The notes beneath the pieces are model-generated. The model saw only the letters and a list, made by a program, of their open reading frames with translations, made no database searches and was not told the origin of the DNA. From Caulobacteraceae bacterium (lineage in GTDB: Bacteria; Pseudomonadota; Alphaproteobacteria; Caulobacterales; Caulobacteraceae): DNA of 64,000 nt. This document shows positions 25,214-33,207 of this stretch, in pieces; the stretch's first letter is position 1, and each line of letters opens with the position of its first letter. The DNA is taken from the NCBI GenBank assembly GCA_019695035.1, contig JAIBAU010000009.1, forward strand, positions 1 to 64,000, in the 5' to 3' direction. Both the position numbers and the translations under genes were made by a program.

Positions 25214-25533
25214 GACTTCATGGCTTGCAGGGTCGGACCTCCAATATCCTGAGGCATGCGCGTCACGTCCCCCGCCTCAGGACCATCACCGCCCAGCCGG
25301 TCCGCGAGCAGCTTCAGCTTCTCCGGCGGCAGGTCGGTCTTGAGGCGTTGAACGACACAATCGCAATAGGGCTTCATTTCCGAAACCGGCCGGGGACGCC
25401 CCGCCTGCCCCCCCGCGTTCAGCTTGTTGGCCATACAGGCGGCCCGGATACGATCTTCGGGCGCCTGGCACCCGGCCAGGGTCATCAGGGACAAACCGCT
25501 AAGGACGGCAAGCGCGACACGGTCGATTTTCAT
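25201..25533 (-). CDS. Hypothetical lipoprotein, small cysteine-rich
   Basis: Protein of 110 residues. A lipoprotein signal (MKIDRVALAVLSGLSLMTLAGC) has lipobox LAGC at residues 19-22. The mature part has CMANK, YCDCVVQ and KSCSA cysteines, which could form disulfides or bind a metal. The motif around YCDCVVQRLK recalls small periplasmic proteins of unknown role. ATG 25533 is preceded by a GGGGGGAA ribosome site. It overlaps the amidase gene and probably forms an operon with it. Confidence 0.65.
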   Translation of the reverse strand: MKIDRVALAVLSGLSLMTLAGCQAPEDRIRAACMANKLNAGGQAGRPRPVSEMKPYCDCVVQRLKTDLPPEKLKLLADRLGGDGPEAGDVTRMPQDIGGPTLQAMKSCSA

Positions 25534-25641
25534 CCGGGTTCCCCCCCGCGGAAAACACCGTTCGACATTGGCGTCCGCGCGCAGGAATTGCAAATCCCGA
25601 CACGCGCCCGGCATGCTGGATCAGCGCCACTGGCGGACGGT

Positions 25642-26493
25642 CTAGGCGTGGGCGCTCAGGAACCGGGTCATGTCCTCCAACACGGGAGCCTTGCTCCGGA
25701 ACAGGCGGGACAGGGCGATCACGACATCCTTGTGGTCGAGACCCGGATAAAGCTTGACCTCGACAGACCGCCCGGCTGCCTCCAGAGCCCGCGCCAGCGC
25801 GGTGGTGTTGCGCACTCTGACCGTTTCATCCTCGGTTCCATGCGCCAGGAACGTCGGCGGCGCGCGTCGGAGGTCGAGGTTGACCGGCTGGGTCATCCGC
25901 GGATCAGGAGCCCCGGCGAAAGCCTCCATCGAGGCCGGAACGTCGAACGGGTAGAAGTCATAGGGGCCGGACAGCCCAGCGAAGGCGCGGACTCGATCGT
26001 GAGCCACGCCGGCCGCCTCGAGAAACTGAGGCGCAAAGGCGAGCATCGAGGCGATGTAAGCCCCCGAGGAGTGCCCGCTCAGCAAGATTCGACCCGGATC
26101 TCCTCCGTGGTCGGGGGCGAGCTCGCAAGCCCGGGCTGTCGCTCGGGCAGCATCTTCCACGAACGCAGGATAGGTGTACCGAGGAGCCAGACGATGATCG
26201 GCGACGGCGACGACAAACCCGCGCGAAGCAAGCGCCTGCCCAGCCCAGGCATAGTTCTGACGCATGCCGGAATTCCAGGATCCGCCATAGAAGAACATCA
26301 GAACGGGCATGGATTGCGTGGGCTTTTGCGCCGGCGCGTAGAGGTCGAGGCGGTGTCGAGGATCGGGTCCGTAGGTGACGTTGAGCGGTCCCCGCTCCGC
26401 CGGATCGCGTGGCCCCAGCCGGTTGAGCGCCGAGAGGGGCGAGCACGCGGCAAGCGCGCTGGAGAGGAGGGCGACGAGGCCACGACGGTTCAT
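25642..26493 (-). CDS. Alpha/beta hydrolase (carboxylesterase/lipase type), lipoprotein
   Basis: Protein of 283 residues. The N-terminus is a lipoprotein-like signal (LVALLSSALAAC, C17). The alpha/beta-hydrolase core is clear: FFYGGSW as the oxyanion-hole HGGxW-like motif (here Y replaces H), a nucleophile S142 in GHSSGAY, and the acid/histidine region ending GLDHKDVV. It belongs to the BD-FAE/Esterase-lipase group that hydrolyses small esters. Located between the lipoprotein gene and the kynurenine-formamidase-like gene on the same strand, with separate gaps, so likely its own transcription unit. Confidence 0.8.
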   Translation of the reverse strand: MNRRGLVALLSSALAACSPLSALNRLGPRDPAERGPLNVTYGPDPRHRLDLYAPAQKPTQSMPVLMFFYGGSWNSGMRQNYAWAGQALASRGFVVAVADHRLAPRYTYPAFVEDAARATARACELAPDHGGDPGRILLSGHSSGAYIASMLAFAPQFLEAAGVAHDRVRAFAGLSGPYDFYPFDVPASMEAFAGAPDPRMTQPVNLDLRRAPPTFLAHGTEDETVRVRNTTALARALEAAGRSVEVKLYPGLDHKDVVIALSRLFRSKAPVLEDMTRFLSAHA

Positions 26494-26644
26494 GGGCCTA
26501 CTTACGCGCGGATCGGGGAAGTGGTTCAGCGCCGGCGGACGGCGACGGGCGCTGCTTCATCTGCATCCTCGGCTGACGCGCGACGCCCACAGGAAACTGC
26601 ATCGACGCGCCGGGAGCAAGGCGCCCCGGGCACGCCTGAGACCT

Positions 26645-27454
26645 CTAGCGGCGGGTCAGATCGGCGATCCGCTGGACCATGGCGCTGTCCTCCCGCGCAA
26701 GCGGGGCCAGGACCGTGAAATGGTTGGCCCCTTCAACAGCGTCGTACCTCGCCTGAACGCCGGCTTCGCCCCACGTCTCGATGATGGCGCGGCTCTGACG
26801 GTGGTATTCGCCGCTTTCGTCGCTCCCCAAGACAGCGTCCAGAACCTTGCCGGTCGGCGGGACCCAGAACAGGGGGCTCTGGCGCACGGCTTCCTCCTCG
26901 TCGAGCGCCAGGGCTCGGTTCAGCGGAGTGCCAATGAGGGGGCGCAGGTCGAACAGCCCTGAAATCGCGTAGGCGGCTCGAACTTCGGGCTCCAAGGCCA
27001 GCAGACAGGCGGCGAGGTGGCCGCCGGCGGAGTGTCCTGCCACCACCACCGGCCTCGCGGTATGGCGCGCCAATGTCCGCGCCGCCTGGCGCATCTGGGC
27101 GACGATGCCCGCGATCGAGATCGCCGGACACAGATCGTAGCCGGCCACGCCGACAGTGACGCCCGCGAGGTTCAGGCCTCGCGCACAAACCGAGGAGGAG
27201 GAGCGGTCCATGCTCTGCCAGTACCCCCCGTGGATGTAGAGCACCGCAGGGCCGTCGCCGGCTTCGAACAGGTCGATGCGTTCGCGGTCTCCCGCGCCAT
27301 AGGGCAGGTCCAGCGGCGGACGCTCGGCGCGCCAATCGGCCGAGTCCTGCGCCCAGGCCGCGAAATGAGCCGGATGGTCGGGCACCCGGCCGCGGTTGTC
27401 GTATTCGGCGACGTAGTCGACCGCCGGATCGAGCGGCGGGAGGGCTTTGCTCAT
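26645..27454 (-). CDS. Kynurenine-formamidase-like alpha/beta hydrolase
   Basis: Protein of 269 residues, probably hydrolysing N-formylkynurenine or a related ester/amide. It has the HGGYW motif (residues 75-79), which is the oxyanion motif of AFMID/BNA7 kynurenine formamidases, a nucleophile S142 in GHSAGG and a final histidine in GANHFTVL. It sits just outside an operon that fits anthranilate breakdown, so the formylkynurenine step is an attractive role, but the family includes general carboxylesterases and tryptophan dioxygenase or kynureninase is not present here. Divergent from the Lrp-type gene. Confidence 0.7.
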   Translation of the reverse strand: MSKALPPLDPAVDYVAEYDNRGRVPDHPAHFAAWAQDSADWRAERPPLDLPYGAGDRERIDLFEAGDGPAVLYIHGGYWQSMDRSSSSVCARGLNLAGVTVGVAGYDLCPAISIAGIVAQMRQAARTLARHTARPVVVAGHSAGGHLAACLLALEPEVRAAYAISGLFDLRPLIGTPLNRALALDEEEAVRQSPLFWVPPTGKVLDAVLGSDESGEYHRQSRAIIETWGEAGVQARYDAVEGANHFTVLAPLAREDSAMVQRIADLTRR

Positions 27455-27507
27455 CTCGTCAGGTTCGCTAGGGGTTGAGCCGCATCCGAACGGAAGGGCC
27501 GCCGCCG

Positions 27508-27762
27508 ATGATGACCGCCATCTTCGTCTTCATCAAATGTGAGTTGGGACACGCCAACGACGTCGCGGCCGATATCGTCGACAACGTGGAAAACGTGTCA
27601 GAAGTCTATTCCACCAGCGGTCAGTATGACCTTCTCGCCAAGTTCCACCTTGCCAAGGACGAGGACATCGGCACCTTCGTCACCCGGAAGGTACAGACCC
27701 GCCCGCACATCCGCGACACCTTCACCGTGATCACGTTCTCGCCTTTCCTGCCAAAGGGCTGA
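27508..27762 (+). CDS. Stand-alone Lrp/AsnC ligand-binding (RAM) domain protein
   Basis: Protein of 84 residues made up only of the AsnC ligand-binding alpha/beta domain: an N-terminal strand (TAIFVFIKCELG), a helix ANDVAADIVDNVENV, EVYSTSGQYDLLAK, and an end FTVITFSPF. It has no helix-turn-helix. Such proteins form ring-like oligomers that bind amino acids. I use ATG 27508, after GGAAGG. It is encoded between the formamidase-like hydrolase and the anthranilate operon, pointing in the opposite direction from both, so it may act as an amino-acid sensor or accessory for them. This link is inference. Confidence 0.75.
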   Translation: MMTAIFVFIKCELGHANDVAADIVDNVENVSEVYSTSGQYDLLAKFHLAKDEDIGTFVTRKVQTRPHIRDTFTVITFSPFLPKG

Positions 27763-27795
27763 GGCCACGGACGACGAACGGAGAGGCGACCCGTG

Positions 27796-28185
27796 CTACG
27801 GGACCACGGCCGTGGTCTCGATCTCGACCTTGGCCTCGTCCTCCATCAGCGCGGTCACCTGTACGACCGCCATGGCGGGATAGTGGGTTCCAAAGAGATC
27901 CCGCCAGAGCACGCCCAACTCGCGGACGCTCTCCAGGTACTCGCGCTTGTCGATGACGTACCAAGTCATGCGGCAGACGTGCTCGGGACGGGCGCCGCCT
28001 TCGCGCAAGACGGCGAGCGTGGCCTCGAGCGCCCGACGGGCCTGTCCCAGAAAATCCTTGTCGGGGAACTTCCACTCATGATTCCAGCCGATCATGCCGG
28101 CGACGAACACGAAGCGTCCCTGGGCGGCGACGCCGTTGGCATAGCCCCTCGGCCGGGGCCATCCTTCCGGAAGCAGAGTCTGCAT
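27796..28185 (-). CDS. Rid (YjgF/YER057c/UK114) family protein lacking Arg105
   Basis: Protein of 129 residues with the trimeric Rid fold pattern: FVAGMIGW, then ALEATLAVLREGGARPEHV, then PAMAVVQVTALMEDEAKVEIETTA. In RidA the conserved arginine follows PA; here the position is methionine (M105). The residue that anchors the imine substrate is therefore missing, so simple 2-aminoacrylate deaminase activity is unlikely, as in the Rid4-7 groups. Last gene of the anthranilate operon, with a four-base overlap with the thioesterase. A job on an enamine/imine intermediate of the pathway remains plausible. Confidence 0.85.
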   Translation of the reverse strand: MQTLLPEGWPRPRGYANGVAAQGRFVFVAGMIGWNHEWKFPDKDFLGQARRALEATLAVLREGGARPEHVCRMTWYVIDKREYLESVRELGVLWRDLFGTHYPAMAVVQVTALMEDEAKVEIETTAVVP

Positions 28186-28607
28186 CAGGCGGGTTCCTCA
28201 ATGAAGGGGGCGATGCGGGCGCGAAGATCGTCCGGCCAGGGGCGCGGACGCAGGGTGGCGCGGTCGGTCAGAACGATCACCTGACGACCGAAAAAGCGCA
28301 GCTGGCCGTCCGCGTGGGCGGCGATCTTCAGCGTGCAGGACGCGCCGCCCAATTGTTCGACGACCAAGTCGATGGTCAGCCGGTCATCCATTCGGGACGG
28401 CGCCTTGAAGTCGGCGTCGAAACGCACGGTCGGCACGGACCAGCCAAGGTCGCCATGCAGCTGGCGATAGGTGATCCCGAGCGCCTCGCCGAACCAGGCC
28501 TCGACCGTGTCGTTGGCCAGTTCGAAGTAGCGGGGGAAGAACATGATCCCGGCGAAATCGCACCAGCCGAACCGCACGATCTCATGCCGGCTGAACATCG
28601 CGTTCAT
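28185..28607 (-). CDS. Hotdog-fold acyl-CoA thioesterase (4HBT-like)
   Basis: Protein of 140 residues with the hotdog thioesterase pattern: FGWCDFAGIMFFPRYFEL, in which D17 corresponds to the catalytic aspartate of 4-hydroxybenzoyl-CoA thioesterase (same residue number), followed by AWFGEALGITYRQL. The ATG at 28607 has a strong AGGAGG and overlaps the ligase stop. In an aryl-CoA pathway it may release dead-end CoA thioesters and recycle CoA. It overlaps the Rid gene by four bases, so it is part of the same transcript. Confidence 0.85.
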   Translation of the reverse strand: MNAMFSRHEIVRFGWCDFAGIMFFPRYFELANDTVEAWFGEALGITYRQLHGDLGWSVPTVRFDADFKAPSRMDDRLTIDLVVEQLGGASCTLKIAAHADGQLRFFGRQVIVLTDRATLRPRPWPDDLRARIAPFIEEPA

Positions 28608-30196
28608 GCCGAAGCCTCCTGCTTGAGGCGAAAGCGCTGCAGCTTGCCGGTCTGCGTCTTGGGCAGCTCGGCCCTGAATTCGATGGCCCGGGGGTATTTG
28701 TAGGGGGCGATTGTCGCCTTCACGAACGCCTTCAACGCCTCGGCCGTCTCCTCCGACGCTGCAGTGGGCTCGTTCAGGACCACAAAAGCCTTCACGATCT
28801 GACCCCGCTCGGGATCCGGCCATCCCACCACCGCGCATTCGGCCACGGCGGGGTGCTTCAGCAGGGCCGCCTCCACTTCGGGCGCCCCGATGTTGTACCC
28901 GGACGAGATGATCATGTCGTCGCCGCGCGCCACGAACCAGAAGTAGCCATCCTCGTCGATCCGGTAGATGTCCCCCGTCAGGTTCCAGCCATTCCGCACG
29001 TAATCGGCCTGCCTCGGATCGGCCAGATACCGGCAGCCGGTGGGTCCCTTGACTGCAAGCCGTCCTGTGGAGCCCGGCGAAAGCGCCCTGCCCCGCTCAT
29101 CCTGGACCTCGGCGCGATAGCCAGGGACGGGCCGCCCGGTCGCGCCGGGGCGGATGTCGTCGCCTGAGGCGGAGATGAAGATATGGATCATCTCGGTCGA
29201 TCCGATGCCGTCGATGATGCGGATGCCGGTAGCGGCGAACCACGCCTCGGACGTTGCGGCCGGCAGGGTTTCGCCCGCTGACACACACTTTCTCAGACTC
29301 CGCAGCTGATCCGGGGCGCACGTCTTCAACAGGGCGCGATAGCCCGTCGGCGCCGTGAACAGGGTCGTGACCCGATGCCGTTCGACGGCCTCGCACAGAG
29401 CGTCGAAGCCGGGGCGCTCCAGGCAGGCGATGGTGGCCCCCGCCGCCACGGGAAAGATCACAAGACCCCCGAGGCCGAAGGTAAAGGCGTAGGGCGGCGT
29501 CCCGGCGAACACATCCTCCGGTCCGGGCTTCAGGACGTGACGCGAGAAGGTGTCGGCCATCGCGAAAACGTCCCGGTGGAAGTGAACGCAGCCTTTTGGC
29601 CGCCCGGTTGTGCCTGAGGTGAACGCGATGAGGACCGGATCGTCCGCCCGGGTCTGCGGCCGGTCGAATCCGCGCTCCTCCAGGGCCATGGCTTCGTCCA
29701 GCGTGCCGCCCGCGCCCCAGTAGCTGATCGTCTCGAGTTCCGGCGCCGCACAGCGCGCCTCCTCCACCGTCGGCCGCAGGGCTGCGTCGGCGAGAGCATG
29801 GGTGATGCGAGCCTTTCCGATGATCACCGCCAGTTCCGCGGCCCGCAGCAGCGGCATGGTGGCGACGATAACGCCGCCGGCGCGGGCGATGGCGAACCAC
29901 GCGGCGATCGTCTGGGGCCGGTTGGGACCGTGCAGCAGCACCCGGTTGCCGGGCTCCAGGCCCATGTCCTCGACCAGCGCCCGCGCAATGTGATCGACGC
30001 GGATATCGAGTTCGCGATAGGTCCAGGAACCGCCTTCCCAGACTACCGCCGGATGGTCCCCCCGTCCGGCGGCGATAGCTCGGTCGAGCAACTCTGATGC
30101 ATTCAGGTGGTCTGGGTAGCCCAGCTCCGGCAAGTCGAAGACATACTCCGGCTGAGCGCTCAAGGGGGGCAGATTGTCGCGAACGAAACTGTCCAT
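28604..30196 (-). CDS. Aryl-CoA ligase, 2-aminobenzoate/benzoate-CoA ligase type
   Basis: AMP-forming acyl/aryl-CoA synthetase of 530 residues. The nucleotide-binding loop FTSGTTGRPKG, the later IDGIGSTEM motif, the hinge GDIYRIDEDGYFWFVARGDDM and a C-terminal lysine in PKTQTGKLQRF are in place. It groups by overall pattern with benzoate-CoA and 2-aminobenzoate-CoA ligases (wide early segment LNASELLDRAI). Context with the aminobenzoyl-CoA monooxygenase/reductase makes 2-aminobenzoate (anthranilate) the likely substrate. Its ATG 30196 overlaps the stop of the small membrane gene, with GGGGGAG upstream. Confidence 0.85.
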   Translation of the reverse strand: MDSFVRDNLPPLSAQPEYVFDLPELGYPDHLNASELLDRAIAAGRGDHPAVVWEGGSWTYRELDIRVDHIARALVEDMGLEPGNRVLLHGPNRPQTIAAWFAIARAGGVIVATMPLLRAAELAVIIGKARITHALADAALRPTVEEARCAAPELETISYWGAGGTLDEAMALEERGFDRPQTRADDPVLIAFTSGTTGRPKGCVHFHRDVFAMADTFSRHVLKPGPEDVFAGTPPYAFTFGLGGLVIFPVAAGATIACLERPGFDALCEAVERHRVTTLFTAPTGYRALLKTCAPDQLRSLRKCVSAGETLPAATSEAWFAATGIRIIDGIGSTEMIHIFISASGDDIRPGATGRPVPGYRAEVQDERGRALSPGSTGRLAVKGPTGCRYLADPRQADYVRNGWNLTGDIYRIDEDGYFWFVARGDDMIISSGYNIGAPEVEAALLKHPAVAECAVVGWPDPERGQIVKAFVVLNEPTAASEETAEALKAFVKATIAPYKYPRAIEFRAELPKTQTGKLQRFRLKQEASA

Positions 30197-30465
30197 CACT
30201 CCCCCGCCATGAGCCTGCGCAATCCTCGCGCCGGGAGGTAGATCAGGATCGCCATGATGGCGCAGAGAACGATGGCCGGCCCCAGGTCTGCATCGTGATC
30301 CCAGAGGGGAGCCGAAAGCCCGATGACGAGAAAGTTGGAAGCGAAGGCCCCGCCGATCCAGTGGATGACCCGACCCATTTCTCCAAGGCAGCCGATGTCG
30401 GTCTTCAGGCTCTCCTTCGACGGCCAGAGGGCCAGGACCCGCAACATGGTCCAGAAAGCGCTCAC
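30196..30465 (-). CDS. Small two-helix membrane protein within the catabolic operon
   Basis: Protein of 89 residues, unknown. It has a short basic start, then two hydrophobic segments (about residues 37-54, [14 protein letters not shown], and 62-78, [16 protein letters not shown]) and a basic arginine-rich tail. The start (ATG 30465) and end both overlap neighbouring genes by four bases, which shows that it is a real, co-translated member of the operon between the acyl-CoA dehydrogenase and ligase genes. I recognise no family; a membrane anchor or an accessory to uptake is possible. Confidence 0.65.
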   Translation of the reverse strand: MSAFWTMLRVLALWPSKESLKTDIGCLGEMGRVIHWIGGAFASNFLVIGLSAPLWDHDADLGPAIVLCAIMAILIYLPARGLRRLMAGE

Positions 30466-31637
30466 CGGGACGCCGCTCCCGCGAGCGCCTGCCGGGCGAT
30501 GACCACCTTCTGCACGTCCGAGGCGCCTTCGTAGATTCGTAGCGCCCGAATCTCGCGATAGAGGCCCTCGACCACGGAGCCCGAGCGAACCCCTTCACCC
30601 CCGTGCAGCTGCACCGCCGCGTCGATCACGGACTGGGCCTCGTCGGTGGCGAAAAGCTTGGCCATGGCCGCCTCTCGCGTAACCCGGGGTGCGCCGGAGT
30701 CCTTGGCCCAGGCGGCCCGATAGACAAGCAGCGCGGCGGCGTCGACCTTCACCGCCATGTCAGCCAGGTGACCCTGCACCATCTGCAGCTCTGACAGAGG
30801 CGCTCCAAAAAGCTCGCGCTCCGCGGCCCGCTTCAGGCTCTCGTCGAAGGCCCGTCTGGCGAAGCCCAGCGCCGCAGCGCCGACCGTCGAGCGGAACACG
30901 TCCAGCGTTCCCATGGCGACCCTGAAGCCGCCGCCCGCTTCGCCGATCAGGGCGTCCCTCGGAACGCGGACACTCTGGAACCTCAGCGTCGCCAGGGGAT
31001 GAGGCGCGATCACCGGGATGCGCTCGACGACCGAGAGACCCGGCGCGTCGCCGGGCACGATGAAGGCCGACAGGCCCTTGGCGCCGGGCGCCTCGCCGGT
31101 GCGGGCGAAGACGACGTACAGGCCGGCGATGCCGCCGTTGGAAATCCAGGTCTTGGTCCCGTCGATGACCCAGACGTCGCCGTCCTGGCGCGCGGTGGTG
31201 CGAAGCGCCGCGGCGTCCGACCCCGCCTCGGGTTCCGACAACGCGAAGGCCGCAGCAACTTCACCCGAGGCGACACGCGGCAGCCAGGCGGCTTTCTGGG
31301 CGTCGGTCCCGAACAGGCTGATCGGCCCGGTCCCCAGCCCCTGCATTGCGAAGACGAAGTCGGCGAGACCCGACCAACGCGCGAGGGTCTCGCGGGTCAG
31401 ACAGAGGGTCCGCACATCGAGAGGACCGTCCACCGGCACCGCATTACGCAGGAATCCGGCGTCCCCTAGCGCTACCAGAATTGATCGGCAGGACGCATCC
31501 AAGCCGGCATCAGAGTGGTGATCCTGCCCGGCCACGAGCGTCGGCAGGGTCTTCGCGGCCCAGCCTTCCAGATCATCCGCGAAGGCGCGGTGGCCGTCTC
31601 GGAAAAATGGCCAGTCGAGGAAGGATCTGTCCGCCAT
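30462..31637 (-). CDS. Acyl-CoA dehydrogenase
   Basis: FAD enzyme of 391 residues introducing a double bond into a CoA thioester. FAD/substrate motifs are [14 protein letters not shown] and [11 protein letters not shown]; the C-terminal catalytic glutamate sits in [19 protein letters not shown] is also typical. In this operon it would act after ring opening on a seven-carbon dicarboxyl-CoA intermediate; glutaryl-CoA-dehydrogenase-like activity is one alternative. It overlaps the membrane gene by four bases and its start touches the enoyl-CoA hydratase stop. Confidence 0.9.
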   Translation of the reverse strand: MADRSFLDWPFFRDGHRAFADDLEGWAAKTLPTLVAGQDHHSDAGLDASCRSILVALGDAGFLRNAVPVDGPLDVRTLCLTRETLARWSGLADFVFAMQGLGTGPISLFGTDAQKAAWLPRVASGEVAAAFALSEPEAGSDAAALRTTARQDGDVWVIDGTKTWISNGGIAGLYVVFARTGEAPGAKGLSAFIVPGDAPGLSVVERIPVIAPHPLATLRFQSVRVPRDALIGEAGGGFRVAMGTLDVFRSTVGAAALGFARRAFDESLKRAAERELFGAPLSELQMVQGHLADMAVKVDAAALLVYRAAWAKDSGAPRVTREAAMAKLFATDEAQSVIDAAVQLHGGEGVRSGSVVEGLYREIRALRIYEGASDVQKVVIARQALAGAASR

Positions 31638-32446
31638 CAGTCGCCCTCGAAGACCGGCTCGCGCCTTTCGGCGAAAGCTTCGTAGGCGCGCCGGAAGTCA
31701 CGGGTCTGCATGCAGCGCGCCTGGGCGACCGCCTCGGCGTCGATCGCCTCGGCCAGGCCCATATCCCATTCGGCATTGAGCTGCGCCTTGGTGATCCCGT
31801 GCGCCACCGTCGGTCCGCGGCGAAGCTGCTCCGCAAGGCGGCGCGCCTCGCCCATGAGCTCGTCGGGATCGACGAGGCGATTATAGAAGCCCCAGCGATC
31901 ACCCTCCTCAGCGCTCATCATGCGCCCGGTGTACAGCAGCTCCGAGGCGCGTCCCTGGCCGATGAGGCGGGGCAGTATGGCGCAAGCGCCCATGTCAGCG
32001 CCGGCCAGACCCACCCGGACGAAGAGGAATCCCGTCCTGGCGCGATGGGTGCCCAGCCGCAGGTCCGACGCCATGGCGATGATCGCTCCGGCGCCGGCGC
32101 AGACGCCGTCCACCGCGGCGATGATGGGCTGCGGACAGTGGCGAATGGCCTTCACCAGGTCGCCCGTCATCTGCGTGAACTCGAGCAGCTCCGGCGGCGT
32201 CATTTCGGTGAGCGGCCCGATGATCTCAAATACGTCGCCGCCGGATGAGAAGTTGCCCCCTGCACCCGTGATGATCACCGCCTTGCACGCAGCGTCCGCT
32301 TCGAGGGCGCGGAAAAAGTCACGCAGCTCGGCGTAACTCTCGAAGGTCAGAGGGTTCTTCTTCTCCGGCCGGTTCAGGGTGACGACCCCGACGCCGTCCT
32401 CGAAGTCCCAGAGGAAATGCCGAGGCCTGTAGGTGGCGACGTCCAT
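31637..32446 (-). CDS. Enoyl-CoA hydratase/isomerase (crotonase family)
   Basis: Crotonase-fold enzyme of 269 residues. The oxyanion-hole stretch [11 protein letters not shown] and the [18 protein letters not shown] segment are classical, as is the later [15 protein letters not shown] active-site region, where glycine-aspartate replaces one of the usual glutamates, so its reaction may be hydration, hydrolysis or ring opening. It probably handles an intermediate from the aminobenzoyl-CoA pathway. It shares an overlapping stop/start with both neighbours. Confidence 0.87.
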   Translation of the reverse strand: MDVATYRPRHFLWDFEDGVGVVTLNRPEKKNPLTFESYAELRDFFRALEADAACKAVIITGAGGNFSSGGDVFEIIGPLTEMTPPELLEFTQMTGDLVKAIRHCPQPIIAAVDGVCAGAGAIIAMASDLRLGTHRARTGFLFVRVGLAGADMGACAILPRLIGQGRASELLYTGRMMSAEEGDRWGFYNRLVDPDELMGEARRLAEQLRRGPTVAHGITKAQLNAEWDMGLAEAIDAEAVAQARCMQTRDFRRAYEAFAERREPVFEGD

Positions 32447-33207
32447 CAGAAGCTGTCGCCCCCGACCGGGATGGTCGCGCCACTGATGGCGCTTTGCGGT
32501 TCAAGACAGAGCCAGCCAATCGAGGAGGCGACCTCCTCGCTGGTCAGCATGCGGCCCCGCGGACCCAGCTTCTCGATCTCGGCTCGTGCCTCGGCTTCGG
32601 ACCGCCCCGTGGTCTTCTGGATGTTGGCCACCGTCTGGTCGGTCATCGGCGTATCGACGTAGCCCGGACAGACCGCGTTGACGGTGACGCCCTTCTTCCA
32701 GACCTCCAGCGCCAGCGAGCGGGTCAGGCCCACCAGCGCATGCTTCGAGGCCGTGTAGGCGGTGGTGTAGGGCGAGCCGCGCAGGCCGGCGATCGAGGCC
32801 ACATTGACCACGCGGCCCCAGCCGCTCTCCAGCATGCCGGGCAGCGCCAGCTTGGTGGTGGTGACGATGGAGAAAAGGTTGGTCGCAAAGATCGCCGACC
32901 AGTCTTCGTCGGTCTGTCGCAGGAAGGGTCCGCCGCGCGCAATCCCGGCGTTGTTGACCAGGATATCGTGCCGGCCAAAGCGCTCGCGGCTGGCCCCGAA
33001 AGCGTTCTCAACCGCCCCGGCATCGGTGACGTCCGCGGTCGCCGCGAAGGCCTGCCGGCCGATCTCTGCGGCGACCGCCTGGAGCGGCTCGAGCCGGCGC
33101 CCCAACAAGGTCACCTGTGCCCCCTGCGCCGCCAACCACTTGGCCGTAGCCGCCCCGATGCCGGTGCCGCCGCCCGTCACCAGCGCGTGTTTTCCCGAAA
33201 GGCTCAT
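32446..33207 (-). CDS. Short-chain dehydrogenase/reductase in the anthranilate operon
   Basis: NAD(P)-dependent oxidoreductase of 253 residues with TGGGTGIG near residue 11, NNAG, and S...YTASK. The [10 protein letters not shown] segment and C-terminal [11 protein letters not shown] follow. Its role is most likely a 3-hydroxyacyl-CoA dehydrogenase or a keto reductase step in the pathway. It starts four bases before the end of the monooxygenase/reductase gene and overlaps the hydratase gene by one base. Confidence 0.88.
   Translation of the reverse strand: MSLSGKHALVTGGGTGIGAATAKWLAAQGAQVTLLGRRLEPLQAVAAEIGRQAFAATADVTDAGAVENAFGASRERFGRHDILVNNAGIARGGPFLRQTDEDWSAIFATNLFSIVTTTKLALPGMLESGWGRVVNVASIAGLRGSPYTTAYTASKHALVGLTRSLALEVWKKGVTVNAVCPGYVDTPMTDQTVANIQKTTGRSEAEARAEIEKLGPRGRMLTSEEVASSIGWLCLEPQSAISGATIPVGGDSF

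Noticed and set aside
26494..26644. Possible small gene between the two hydrolases
   Set aside because: No start with ribosome site and no conserved peptide; only a weak GCGCC/GGCGC repeat is seen.
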